From contig CAVUHO010000010.1 of NCBI GenBank assembly GCA_963741385.1, forward strand, positions 1,116,001-1,180,000: a DNA stretch of 64,000 nucleotides, in the 5' to 3' direction. This document shows, piece after piece, positions 1 to 7,819 of the stretch. The notes beneath the pieces were generated by a model. The model worked only from the letters and a program-made list of their open reading frames with translations. It made no database searches and was not told the origin of the DNA. Within the stretch, counting starts at the first letter, position 1, and each line of letters opens with the position of its first letter. Made by a program: the position numbers and the translations under genes. Source of the stretch: Sulfomarinibacter sp963741385 (GTDB lineage: Bacteria; Acidobacteriota; Thermoanaerobaculia; Thermoanaerobaculales; Sulfomarinibacteraceae).

Positions 1-2
1 TG

Positions 3-320
3 ATGAAGATCAAAAAAGGTGACACCGTCGAAGTCGTGGCCGGCAAGGACAGCGGCAAGCGCGGCCGCGTGCTGGTGGTCGACAGGGACCGTGAGCGGTT
101 GGTGATCGAGGGCGTCAACATGATCAAACGCCACACCCGGCCCAACCCGCAGAAAAATGTCAAAGGTGGGATTGTGGAGCGCGAGGCCGCCATTCACGTG
201 TCGAACGTGATGATTTTGTCTCCGGACAGCGGCCAGCGATCCAGAATCGGATTTCGGATTCTCGATGACGGACGAAAGGTCCGTGTCGCCAAGGTCGACG
301 GCGCGATTCTCGACCGATAG
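3..320 (+). CDS. rplX: 50S ribosomal protein L24
   Basis: L24 is an assembly-initiator protein of the large subunit. The 105-residue product has the N-terminal KOW motif (KKGDTVEVVAGKDSGKRG) and the HTRPNPQ segment typical of bacterial L24, and is of normal length. Its ATG overlaps a TGA at bases 1-3, presumably the stop of an upstream rplN outside the window, so it is likely translationally coupled. It is the first complete gene of the spc-type operon seen here. Confidence 0.97.
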   Translation: MKIKKGDTVEVVAGKDSGKRGRVLVVDRDRERLVIEGVNMIKRHTRPNPQKNVKGGIVEREAAIHVSNVMILSPDSGQRSRIGFRILDDGRKVRVAKVDGAILDR

Positions 321-328
321 GAGGGACG

Positions 329-871
329 ATGGCGCGCTTGCTGAAGAAATACCGTGATGAGGTCTTCCCGCAGCTCCAAAAGGACTTCGGGCTGACCAAC
401 CCCATGCAGGTGCCGAAGATCACGAAGATCACCTGCAATATCGGCGTCGGCGAAGCCAGCCGCAATGCCAAGCTGGTGGATGTGGCGATGGAGCAGCTCG
501 TCAGCATCACCGGCCAGCTACCGGAGATTCGGCGGGCCCGCAAGTCCATTGCCGCATTCAAACTTCGCGAGGGCATGCCGGTGGGGGCTCGAGTGACGCT
601 CCGCAGGGAACGCATGTACGAGTTTCTGGATCGGCTGATCTCGATAGGGCTGCCTCGGGTGCGCGACTTCAGGGGGATTTCCGCAAATGCCTTTGACGGC
701 CGCGGCAACTACACCCTCGGCATTCGCGACATCCTGGTGTTTCCCGAGGTCGACTACCAGAAGCTCGAGAGCACCATGGGTATGAACATCACCATCACCA
801 CAACTGCACCCACCGATGACCAGGCGCGCGCGCTCCTGGCCGGGATGGGGATGCCGTTCAAGAGTCGTTAG
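329..871 (+). CDS. rplE: 50S ribosomal protein L5
   Basis: L5 binds 5S rRNA in the central protuberance. The 180-residue protein starts LLKKYRDEVFPQL and contains the conserved core ITCNIGVGEA, KSIAAFKLREGMPVG and the C-terminal FPEVDY segment, full length for the family. A strong AGGAGG lies just before the ATG and 8 bases separate it from rplX. It occupies the standard spc operon position. Confidence 0.98.
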   Translation: MARLLKKYRDEVFPQLQKDFGLTNPMQVPKITKITCNIGVGEASRNAKLVDVAMEQLVSITGQLPEIRRARKSIAAFKLREGMPVGARVTLRRERMYEFLDRLISIGLPRVRDFRGISANAFDGRGNYTLGIRDILVFPEVDYQKLESTMGMNITITTTAPTDDQARALLAGMGMPFKSR

Positions 872-879
872 GAGGCACC

Positions 880-1065
880 GTGGCACGTAAGGCGATGATC
901 GCAAAGAGCCTGAGAAAGCCGAAATTCAAGGTCCGTCAACGTAATCGATGCCAGGTGTGCGGTCGTCCGCGAGGCTTCATGCGCAAATTCAGATTGTGCC
1001 GCCTGTGCTTTCGCAAGCTGGCCCTCGAGGGATTCCTCCCCGGGGTTACCAAGGCGAGCTGGTGA
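880..1065 (+). CDS. rpsN: 30S ribosomal protein S14, zinc-binding type
   Basis: S14 is a small-subunit head protein. At 61 residues this is the short, zinc-dependent form: two CxxC pairs (CQVCGRPRG and CRLCFRK) form the zinc site. The start is GTG, preceded by GGAGG. The family has zinc and zinc-free versions, often with zinc-responsive control of the latter; only the zinc form is in this window. Confidence 0.97.
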   Translation: MARKAMIAKSLRKPKFKVRQRNRCQVCGRPRGFMRKFRLCRLCFRKLALEGFLPGVTKASW

Positions 1066-1075
1066 GGATAAGACA

Positions 1076-1474
1076 ATGAGCATGACAGACCCGATCGCCG
1101 ATTTGTTGACCCACATCCGGAACGCCACCACGGTGCGTCACGACCGTACTGACATTCCGGCTTCGAAGATGAAGCTCGAGGTCGCCAAGATCCTCAAGCA
1201 GGAAGGCTTCATCCGCACCTTCAAGGTGATCGAGGAAGGTCCGCAGGGCACCATCCGCATCTACCTGAAGTATGCCGATGACGGCGAACCCGTGATCCAC
1301 GGTCTGAAAAGGGTGTCGCGGCCGGGCTGCAGAATCTACCGGCGTGTGGGAGATCTGCCGAAAGTCCGCAACGGTCTCGGGATTGCGGTGATCTCGACCA
1401 ATCGGGGCGTTCTCACCGACGAGCAGGCACGGGGTCTGAGCGTGGGTGGCGAAATCCTGTGTGAGATCTGGTAG
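1076..1474 (+). CDS. rpsH: 30S ribosomal protein S8
   Basis: S8 binds the central domain of 16S rRNA and in many bacteria represses spc operon translation. The 132-residue protein begins MSMTDPIADLLTHIRNA, has the linker KGLKRVSRPGCRIY-like segment, and ends GGEILCEIW, the classical S8 C-terminus. An in-frame ATG two codons downstream (1082) is an alternative start that would give the more usual MTDPIADL. Confidence 0.97.
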   Translation: MSMTDPIADLLTHIRNATTVRHDRTDIPASKMKLEVAKILKQEGFIRTFKVIEEGPQGTIRIYLKYADDGEPVIHGLKRVSRPGCRIYRRVGDLPKVRNGLGIAVISTNRGVLTDEQARGLSVGGEILCEIW

Positions 1475-1483
1475 GGAGACGAC

Positions 1484-2029
1484 ATGTCACGGATTGGAAA
1501 AATGCCGATTGCGGTGCCGAAGGGCGTCCAGATCACGGTCGCCGGTGAGGCGGTCACGATCAAGGGTCCAAAGGGCCAATTGCAGGTGGACCTCTTGCCG
1601 GGCGTCACCGCCGCCTTGGATGAAGGACAACTGAACGTCAGCCGGGCCGATGATTCGGCGCCGACCCGCTCATATCACGGTCTGATTCGCTCGTTGGTCG
1701 CGAACGCTGCCATCGGCGTGTCCGAAGGCTGGTCAAAGGAGCTTGAAATCGTCGGCATCGGCTACCGGGCCGAGAACAAGGGCGCGAGCGTAATGTTCAA
1801 CCTCGGTTATTCGCACCCGATCGATTTTGCAATCCCAGCCGGGATCGAGATCGTGGTCGAACCCAAGACCAACAAGGTGAAGGTCACAGGTTTTGACCGC
1901 CAGCAGGTGGGCCAGGTGGCGGCGGACATTCGCGCGTTGCGGCCGCCGGAACCCTACAAAGGCAAGGGTATCCGGTACGCGAACGAACGGATTCGCATCA
2001 AGGCCGGGAAACAGGGAGCGTCATCATGA
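1484..2029 (+). CDS. rplF: 50S ribosomal protein L6
   Basis: L6 lies near the factor-binding site of the large subunit. The 181-residue protein has the expected start SRIGKMPIAVPKGV and the C-terminal signature PPEPYKGKGIRYANE. GGAG precedes the ATG. The last four bases (ATGA) overlap the start of rplR, indicating translational coupling. Confidence 0.97.
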   Translation: MSRIGKMPIAVPKGVQITVAGEAVTIKGPKGQLQVDLLPGVTAALDEGQLNVSRADDSAPTRSYHGLIRSLVANAAIGVSEGWSKELEIVGIGYRAENKGASVMFNLGYSHPIDFAIPAGIEIVVEPKTNKVKVTGFDRQQVGQVAADIRALRPPEPYKGKGIRYANERIRIKAGKQGASS

Positions 2030-2394
2030 GCCGGGTTAAGGATCGTAAGCAGCGACGGGTCAAAATCAAGCGCCGCTTCCGCGCTGCCGTTCGTGGCACA
2101 GCGGATCGTCCTCGTTTGTCGGTGTATCGCAGCCTCCGCCACGTCTACGCCCAGGTCATTGACGACGAAAAGGGAGTCACCCTGGTGTCGGCGTCGACTC
2201 TGGAAAAGGCGGCGGTCGGCAGCCTCAAGACAACCGGCAACTGCGACGCGGGAAAGTTCCTTGGCAAACTCATTGCGGAGCGGGCCAGGGAGCGGGGTGT
2301 GGAGTCGGTGGTCTTTGACCGCAGTGGTTTCCGTTACCACGGGGTGGTCCAGGCCATCGCCAACGGCGCCCGCGAAGCGGGTCTGAAGTTCTAG
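2026..2394 (+). CDS. rplR: 50S ribosomal protein L18
   Basis: L18 binds 5S rRNA. The 122-residue protein has the basic N-terminus (RKQRRVKIKRRFR), the RPRLSVYRSLRHVYAQVIDD core and the C-terminal FDRSGFRYHGVVQAIANGAREAGL signature of L18. The ATG overlaps the rplF stop by four bases. Confidence 0.97.
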   Translation: MSRVKDRKQRRVKIKRRFRAAVRGTADRPRLSVYRSLRHVYAQVIDDEKGVTLVSASTLEKAAVGSLKTTGNCDAGKFLGKLIAERARERGVESVVFDRSGFRYHGVVQAIANGAREAGLKF

Positions 2395-2406
2395 GGGTTG
2401 AAGAAT

Positions 2407-2937
2407 ATGATGAACCGAGAGTCCGAGTTTGCAGAATCAGTCGTTCACATCAACCGCGTCGCCAAGGTGGTGAAGGGTGGGAAAAATTTCTCATTCTCTG
2501 CCGTCGTGGTCGCCGGTGACGGGTCGGGGAAGGTCGGCTACGGCACGGGCAAGGCCCGTGAAGTACCGCCTGCGATCCAGAAGGCAAGCGAGCAGGCGCG
2601 CAAGGAGATGGTGAGCATTCCACTGGTGGGCGGCACCGTGCCCCATCTGGTGTGGGGTCGTTGGGGAGCCACCAGGGTCCTGCTCCGACCCGCCTCGCCC
2701 GGTACCGGCGTGATTGCCGGCGGCGGCGTGCGTGCGGTGATGGAGTCGGCCGGTGTGGCCGATGTGCTGACCAAGATCGTCGGGAGCCGCAACCCGTTCA
2801 ACGTTGTCCGCGCCACCTTCGACGCGATCGACAGGCTGATGACGAAAAGCCAGGTCGAACGCCTGCGCGGAATTGACGTCGAAGCCGAGGCTGAGACCGA
2901 GCACAAGGCGGCGGCGCCCGAGGAGGGTGAGAACTGA
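2407..2937 (+). CDS. rpsE: 30S ribosomal protein S5
   Basis: S5 contributes to decoding fidelity. The core is clear: FSFSAVVVAGDGSGKVGYGTGKAREVP, then GTGVIAGGGVRAVMESAGVADVLTK and the NPFNVVRATFDA segment. The start is taken at ATG 2407 (a second ATG follows immediately); a TTG at 2398 is a possible but less likely start. The C-terminus carries a short acidic tail (EAEAETEHKAAAPEEGEN). The stop TGA overlaps the ATG of rpmD. Confidence 0.96.
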   Translation: MMNRESEFAESVVHINRVAKVVKGGKNFSFSAVVVAGDGSGKVGYGTGKAREVPPAIQKASEQARKEMVSIPLVGGTVPHLVWGRWGATRVLLRPASPGTGVIAGGGVRAVMESAGVADVLTKIVGSRNPFNVVRATFDAIDRLMTKSQVERLRGIDVEAEAETEHKAAAPEEGEN

Positions 2938-3404
2938 TGACCGCAGAAAAGAAAGCACCGAAGCCCGCCGACGAGAAGAAGCCGGCTAAAACCGCCGCCA
3001 AGAAGGCCGCACCGGCCAAGACTGCGGCGAAGAAGGCGGCCCCCAAAAAGGCCGCTGCAGACAAGGCTGCGCCGAAGAAGCCGGCCGCCAAGAAGGCCGC
3101 GCCGAAAAAGACGACTGTGAAAACGGCCGCTCCCAAGGCGGCGCCAAAAAAGCCACAGGCGGCTGCAGCTGCCGAAAAACCGGCGGCTGCGAAGGTTGCC
3201 AAGGAAACCGCGAGCGCCGGCGGGAAGCTCAAGATCACTCAGGTCAAGAGCCAGATCGGGTTTGCCGGAAAACAAAAAAAGGTCCTTACCGGTCTCGGGC
3301 TTGGACGCATCGGACGCACGGTGATCCGCAAGGACGATGCCTGCATTCGCGGCATGGTGGCCAAGGTCACCCACCTGGTGTCGGTCGAGAAATTGGAGGG
3401 CTGA
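2937..3404 (+). CDS. rpmD: 50S ribosomal protein L30 with long histone-H1-like N-terminal extension
   Basis: L30 is normally about 60 residues. Here the last ~58 residues are a normal L30 (KLKITQVKSQIGF, then GLGLGRIGRTV and the C-terminal VAKVTHLVSVEKLEG), but they follow about 96 residues made almost entirely of Lys, Ala, Pro and Thr in AAKKAAPKK-type repeats, like histone H1 tails. The frame is continuous and the ATG at 2937 overlaps the rpsE stop (ATGA), so the extension is part of the gene as read. No internal start with a good ribosome-binding site is obvious before the core. The extension would be strongly basic and disordered. A role in binding rRNA or DNA is inference. Confidence 0.93.
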   Translation: MTAEKKAPKPADEKKPAKTAAKKAAPAKTAAKKAAPKKAAADKAAPKKPAAKKAAPKKTTVKTAAPKAAPKKPQAAAAAEKPAAAKVAKETASAGGKLKITQVKSQIGFAGKQKKVLTGLGLGRIGRTVIRKDDACIRGMVAKVTHLVSVEKLEG

Positions 3405-3407
3405 GTC

Positions 3408-3857
3408 ATGGAACTGCATGATCTGCATCCCGCACCCGGAGCAAAACGTACGCGCAAACGCGTCGGACGAGGCCCCGGTTCGGGTAACGGCAAGACGGCG
3501 GGCAAGGGCCACAAGGGCCAGAAGTCGCGCAGCGGATATTCCCGCCGTTTCGGTTTCGAGGGCGGCCAGATGCCGCTCGTCCGCCGCCTCCCCAAGCGTG
3601 GTTTCACCAACATCTTCAAAGTCGAGTTTCAGATTGTGAATCTCCGCGACCTGGAACGGGTCTTTGCCGACGGGGACACCGTAACCGCTGAAGCCCTGGT
3701 GGCGAAGGGCCTCGCGCGCGGCGGCAAGCGGCCGGTCAAGGTGCTCGGTGACGGCGAGATCTCCAAGAAGCTCAAGGTGCAGGTGCACAAGTTTTCCGGA
3801 TCGGCTCGCGCCGGGATCGAAAAGGCCGGCGGCAGCTGTGAAGTGGTGACATCGTGA
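3408..3857 (+). CDS. rplO: 50S ribosomal protein L15
   Basis: L15 is a late-assembly large-subunit protein. The 149 residues include the glycine- and lysine-rich N-terminus (RKRVGRGPGSGNGKTAGKGHKGQKSRSG), FEGGQMPLVRRLPKRGF, and the C-terminal HKFSGSARAGIEKAGGSCEV signature. The stop overlaps the GTG start of secY (GTGA). Confidence 0.97.
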   Translation: MELHDLHPAPGAKRTRKRVGRGPGSGNGKTAGKGHKGQKSRSGYSRRFGFEGGQMPLVRRLPKRGFTNIFKVEFQIVNLRDLERVFADGDTVTAEALVAKGLARGGKRPVKVLGDGEISKKLKVQVHKFSGSARAGIEKAGGSCEVVTS

Positions 3858-5242
3858 TCGACAGTTTTCGCAACATCTTCGCCATTCCCGACCTGCGCAA
3901 ACGGGTGTTCTTCACCTTCGCGCTGTTGGCGGTTTACCGGCTGGGTGCGTTCATCCCGATCCCGGGGATCGACCCGGTCGCGATCGCCGAGTTCACCAAG
4001 GCGGCGGAAGGTACCGTTCTCGGGTTCCTCAACCTCTTTTCGGGTGGGGCTCTCGGGCGGATGACGGTGTTCGCGCTGGGCATCATGCCCTACATTTCCG
4101 CGTCGATCATCCTGCAGCTGCTGACGGTGGTGTGGCCGTATCTCGAAAAGCTCTCCAAAGAGGGCGAACTGGGACGCCGCAAAATCACCCAGTACACGCG
4201 ATACGGAACCGTCGTGCTGTCGGTCATCCAGGCGATGGGCATTTCGTTCTTTCTCGAGCGTACCCAGGCTCCCGGCGGCGCGCTGTTGGTGCCGGAGCAC
4301 TTCCAGGGATGGGGCTTCCGTCTCATGACAGTCCTCACCCTGACGACGGGAACCGCCTTCGTCATGTGGCTCGGCGAGCAGATCTCCGAACGCGGCATCG
4401 GCAACGGCATCTCACTGATCATCTTCGCCGGGATCGTGGTCGGGCTGCCGGCGGCGATCTTCAACACCCTGACCGATATCAAGACCGGAGCGCTCAACGT
4501 CATTACGGTTGTGATCCTGATAGGCTTCATGGTCCTGGTGGTGGCCGCCATCGTCTACATGGAACGTGCACAGCGGCGCATCCCGATCCAGTACGCCAAG
4601 CGCGTCGTCGGCCGGCGGGTCTACGGCGGCCAGAGCACCTACCTGCCGCTGCGCATCAACACCGGCGGCGTGATCCCGGTGATCTTCGCGGCCTCCATCA
4701 TGTCCTTCCCGCAGACTCTGGGTCAGATGATCGACAATCGCTGGCTGCAGAAGATCACCGAGGCGCTGGCGTGGGGCGAGCCCCTCTACAACCTCGTGTA
4801 CTTCCTCTCGATCATTTTCTTCTGCTACTTCTACACCTCGATCATCTTCAACCCCGAGGACACGGCCGAGAACATGCGCAAATACGGCGGCTTCATCCCC
4901 GGTATCCGTCCGGGCAAAAGGACCGCCGAATTCATTGACAAGATCCTCACCCGGATCACGCTGGTGGGCGCTGTGTATCTGGCGATGGTGGCGATCCTGC
5001 CGGAGATCCTGATCGCAGGTTTCAAGGTCGCGACCATCCCATTTATCGGCCCCTCGCTGGACGCTCTCCTGCCGGCGTGGTTCACCCAGGGTCTCGGTGT
5101 GAAGTTCTTCTTCGGCGGCACGTCGCTGCTGATCGTGGTCGGCGTGGCGATGGACACGGTCAACCAGATCGAGTCGCAGCTTGTGATGCGCCACTACGAC
5201 GGCTTCATGCGCAAGGGTCGCGTGCGCGGGAGGCGTGGTTGA
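3854..5242 (+). CDS. secY: Preprotein translocase subunit SecY
   Basis: SecY is the channel of the general secretion translocon in the inner membrane. The 462-residue protein has about ten hydrophobic segments, FALLAVYRLGAFIPIPGID in TM1, the plug region FSGGALGRMTVFALGIMPYISASI, and the cytoplasmic loop RRIPIQYAKRVVGRRVYGGQSTYLPLR. The GTG start overlaps the rplO stop. The C-terminal end (GFMRKGRVRGRRG) is basic as usual. It lies between rplO and map, the conserved order. Confidence 0.98.
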   Translation: MIDSFRNIFAIPDLRKRVFFTFALLAVYRLGAFIPIPGIDPVAIAEFTKAAEGTVLGFLNLFSGGALGRMTVFALGIMPYISASIILQLLTVVWPYLEKLSKEGELGRRKITQYTRYGTVVLSVIQAMGISFFLERTQAPGGALLVPEHFQGWGFRLMTVLTLTTGTAFVMWLGEQISERGIGNGISLIIFAGIVVGLPAAIFNTLTDIKTGALNVITVVILIGFMVLVVAAIVYMERAQRRIPIQYAKRVVGRRVYGGQSTYLPLRINTGGVIPVIFAASIMSFPQTLGQMIDNRWLQKITEALAWGEPLYNLVYFLSIIFFCYFYTSIIFNPEDTAENMRKYGGFIPGIRPGKRTAEFIDKILTRITLVGAVYLAMVAILPEILIAGFKVATIPFIGPSLDALLPAWFTQGLGVKFFFGGTSLLIVVGVAMDTVNQIESQLVMRHYDGFMRKGRVRGRRG

Positions 5243-6011
5243 AGCGATGATCTGCCTCAAGTCCGAACGCGAGCTGGAGACCATGGACAGGGCGAACGCC
5301 CTTGTCCATCGGGTGCTCCGCGCGGTCCAGGGGGCCGCCGTTCCGGGGATCGCCACCGGTGAACTGGACGCACTCGCCGAAAAAATGATCGTGGCGGGCG
5401 GCGGGACGCCGGCGTTCAAGGGCTATCGGGGATACCCTGCGACCCTGTGCACATCGGTCAACGACGTGATCGTACACGGCATCCCGAACGGCAAGAACAG
5501 GCTGTGTGAGGGCGACCTGGTGAGTGTGGACTGCGGCGTTCTGCTCGACGGGTTTTATGGCGATGCGGCAGTGAGCTTCGGTGTCGGCGAGGTCAGCGAG
5601 GAAGCGAGTCGCCTCATGGAGGTCACCCGTCGTTGTCTCGAGGACGCGGTCTCTGCGGTGAGCCCGGACGCACGTTTGGGTGATGTCGGGGCGGCGGTTC
5701 AGTCTCGGGCCGAGGCCGCAGGTTTCGGTGTTGTCCGCGAATTCGTGGGTCACGGCATCGGCCGCGCCCTGCACGAAGAGCCGCAAGTACCCAATTATGG
5801 AAAGCCTGGCCACGGGCAACGTCTCAAGCCCGGTCTCGTAATCGCGATCGAGCCCATGATCACTGGAGGGAGCTGGCGCGTGGCCATCGATGACGATGGC
5901 TGGACAGCAAGGACCGAAGACGGTAAACTCGCCGCCCATTTTGAATGGTCGGTGGCCGTCACCGCCGATGGTCGTCGTGTGCTCGGTCTCGAGGAGATTA
6001 TGAATGCCTAA
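5235..6011 (+). CDS. map: Methionine aminopeptidase, type I
   Basis: This enzyme removes the initiator methionine from nascent proteins. The metal ligands of the pita-bread fold are visible: VDCG (Asp), YGDAAV (Asp), GHGIG (His), AIEPM (Glu) and FEWSVAV (Glu). The 258 residues match the type Ia length. The GTG at 5235 overlaps the 3' end of secY; an ATG at 5247 is an alternative start. The 3' end overlaps the start of infA. Confidence 0.96.
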   Translation: MVEAMICLKSERELETMDRANALVHRVLRAVQGAAVPGIATGELDALAEKMIVAGGGTPAFKGYRGYPATLCTSVNDVIVHGIPNGKNRLCEGDLVSVDCGVLLDGFYGDAAVSFGVGEVSEEASRLMEVTRRCLEDAVSAVSPDARLGDVGAAVQSRAEAAGFGVVREFVGHGIGRALHEEPQVPNYGKPGHGQRLKPGLVIAIEPMITGGSWRVAIDDDGWTARTEDGKLAAHFEWSVAVTADGRRVLGLEEIMNA

Positions 6012-6222
6012 GGAAGAGGCGATTGAAGTTGTGGCTACAGTTGTTGAGCCACTGCCCAACGCGATGTTTCGTGTCGAGTTAGAAAACGGCCACGAGGTGC
6101 TGGCCCACATTTCCGGCAAGATGCGAAAACATTTCATTCGCATTCTTCCGGGCGACAAGGTTCTGGTGGAGCTCTCTCCGTACGATTTGAAGAGAGGGCG
6201 CATCGTGTACCGCTACAAATAG
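6004..6222 (+). CDS. infA: Translation initiation factor IF-1
   Basis: IF-1 blocks the A site during initiation. The 72-residue OB-fold protein matches family length and sequence (GTVVEPLPNAMFRVELENG-like region, then HISGKMRKHFIRILPGDKV and LSPYDLKRGRIVYRYK). The ATG lies within the last codons of map, eight bases before its stop, so translation is probably coupled. Confidence 0.97.
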   Translation: MPKEEAIEVVATVVEPLPNAMFRVELENGHEVLAHISGKMRKHFIRILPGDKVLVELSPYDLKRGRIVYRYK

Positions 6223-6233
6223 GAGGGACGGCG

Positions 6234-6347
6234 ATGAAAGTTCGACCGTCGGTTAAGAAAATGTGTACGAAATGCAAGATCATCCGCCGCAAGGGTGTGG
6301 TTCGGGTGATCTGCGAAAACCCCAAGCACAAACAGCGGCAAGGGTGA
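6234..6347 (+). CDS. rpmJ: 50S ribosomal protein L36
   Basis: This is a 37-residue protein beginning MKVRPSVKKMCTKCKIIRRK and ending CENPKHKQRQG. The zinc ligands CxxC...C...H of the zinc-type L36 are all present (C11, C14, C27, H32). A strong GGAGG precedes the ATG. It sits in the usual place between infA and rpsM. Confidence 0.97.
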   Translation: MKVRPSVKKMCTKCKIIRRKGVVRVICENPKHKQRQG

Positions 6348-6362
6348 TCCTGGAGGTATGTG

Positions 6363-6746
6363 GTGGCACGCATAGCAGGCGTTGATCTGCCGTCCGGCAA
6401 AAGAGTCGAGATTGGCCTGACGTATATCTACGGGATCGGTCGCAACCGCGCGATGAATATCCTGTCGAGAGCGAAGGTCGAAGAGGGCATCCGGGTCAAG
6501 GATCTCTCCGAAGACGAGGTGCTGCGGATCCAGCAGGTCATCCAGAACGAGGGCATGGTGGAAGGTGATCTCCGTCGCGAGGTCGCGATGAACATCAAGC
6601 GCCTCATCGAGATCGGCAGCTATCGTGGGATGCGGCATCGCCGCGGTCTTCCCGTACGCGGGCAGCGGACCCACACCAACGCGCGTGGTCGCAAGGGACC
6701 TCGTCGCCAGGCAGTCGCCGGTAAGAAGAAGACGGCCAAGAAATAG
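6363..6746 (+). CDS. rpsM: 30S ribosomal protein S13
   Basis: S13 forms bridges to the large subunit and contacts the P-site tRNA. It reads VARIAGVDLPSGKRVEIGLTYIYGIG and contains YRGMRHRRGLPVRGQRTHTNARGRKGP, the family signature. GTG 6363 is chosen because it gives the normal (M)ARIAGVD N-terminus and lies six bases after GGAGG; GTG 6360 is immediately upstream. Confidence 0.96.
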   Translation: MARIAGVDLPSGKRVEIGLTYIYGIGRNRAMNILSRAKVEEGIRVKDLSEDEVLRIQQVIQNEGMVEGDLRREVAMNIKRLIEIGSYRGMRHRRGLPVRGQRTHTNARGRKGPRRQAVAGKKKTAKK

Positions 6747-6766
6747 GCAGCAGGCGGGAGAACTCC

Positions 6767-7162
6767 ATGGCAAAAGAACGCAAAGGTGCGCGCAAACCGC
6801 GACGGGAACGGAAGATCGTTCCCCATGCGGTGGCCCATATTCACGCCACCTTCAACAATACAATCGTGACCTTCGTGGATCCGAGCGGAGGAGCCCTGTG
6901 CTGGTCCTCCGGCGGCCAGATCGGCTACAAAGGATCCCGCAAGGGCACACCCTATGCAGCCCAGCTGGCGGCCAAGAACGCGGCTGACCAGGCGCAGGAA
7001 TACGGGGTTCGCAGCGTGGATGTCCGGGTCAAGGGCCCGGGTCCCGGCCGCGAGTCCGCGATTCGCGCGGTTGCCGCCAGTGGGCTCGACATCAGGAGCA
7101 TTCGCGACGTCACACCGATTCCGCACAACGGATGCCGCCCGCCGAAACGGCGCAGAGTGTAG
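6767..7162 (+). CDS. rpsK: 30S ribosomal protein S11
   Basis: S11 lines the platform and mRNA exit region. The 131-residue protein has AHIHATFNNTIVTF, the GFKGSRKGTPYAAQ-like segment, VRVKGPGPGRESAIRA and the C-terminal RDVTPIPHNGCRPPKRRRV signature. It lies 20 bases after rpsM in the alpha-operon order. Confidence 0.98.
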   Translation: MAKERKGARKPRRERKIVPHAVAHIHATFNNTIVTFVDPSGGALCWSSGGQIGYKGSRKGTPYAAQLAAKNAADQAQEYGVRSVDVRVKGPGPGRESAIRAVAASGLDIRSIRDVTPIPHNGCRPPKRRRV

Positions 7163-7177
7163 GGCAGGGGAGAATCA

Positions 7178-7807
7178 ATGGCTCGTTACAGAGGACCGGT
7201 CTGTCGGTTGTGTCGCCGCGAGGGCATGAAGCTCTTTTTGAAAGGCGAGCGCTGTTACAAAGAGAAATGTGCGATCGAGCGGCGCAACGCGCCTCCCGGT
7301 CAGCACGGAATGGGGCGGCGCCGCAAGGTGCGCGCCTACGGCCTGCAGCTGCGCGAAAAGCAGAAGCTCCGTCGCATCTACGGTCTGCTCGAGGCCCAGT
7401 TCCGGGGCACGTTCGACGAGGCCAACCGCCGCAAAGGTGTCACCGGTGACAACCTCCTGCAACTGCTCGAGACCAGGCTCGACAATGTCGTGTACTCGCT
7501 GGGTTTTGCGACCTCTCGCACCCAGGCGCGCCAGCTGGTTCGACACGGACACATCGAAGTCAACGGTCGCCGGGTGAATATCCCGTCCTTCAGAGTGGGA
7601 CCGGCGATGGAAATAGGGGTTCGCGAATCGAGTCTCAAGAACCCTCACATCACCGAAGCGGTGGAGTTCGCCCAGGGACGCGGCATCCCGGCCTGGTTGG
7701 AACTTGATGCAAGTGCGTTGAAAGGCAAGGTCGTGGAAAACCCGACCCGAGAAGATATCCGTTTCCCGATCCAGGAGCAGCTCATCGTCGAGCTCTACTC
7801 CCGATAA
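7178..7807 (+). CDS. rpsD: 30S ribosomal protein S4, cysteine-containing form
   Basis: S4 nucleates small-subunit assembly and in enterobacteria represses the alpha operon. The 209 residues include four N-terminal cysteines (C9, C12, C26, C31: CRLCRREG and CYKEKC), so this is the zinc-binding form. The S4 RNA-binding domain is at residues ~97-160 (RLDNVVYSLGFATSRTQARQ, then HIEVNGRRVNIPS). GGGG precedes the ATG. Confidence 0.97.
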   Translation: MARYRGPVCRLCRREGMKLFLKGERCYKEKCAIERRNAPPGQHGMGRRRKVRAYGLQLREKQKLRRIYGLLEAQFRGTFDEANRRKGVTGDNLLQLLETRLDNVVYSLGFATSRTQARQLVRHGHIEVNGRRVNIPSFRVGPAMEIGVRESSLKNPHITEAVEFAQGRGIPAWLELDASALKGKVVENPTREDIRFPIQEQLIVELYSR

Positions 7808-7819
7808 TTTGGAGGCCGC

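Noticed and set aside
2538..3788. A 416-codon antisense frame across rpsE-rpmD-rplO
   Set aside because: It arises from GC-rich codon bias opposite conserved ribosomal genes.
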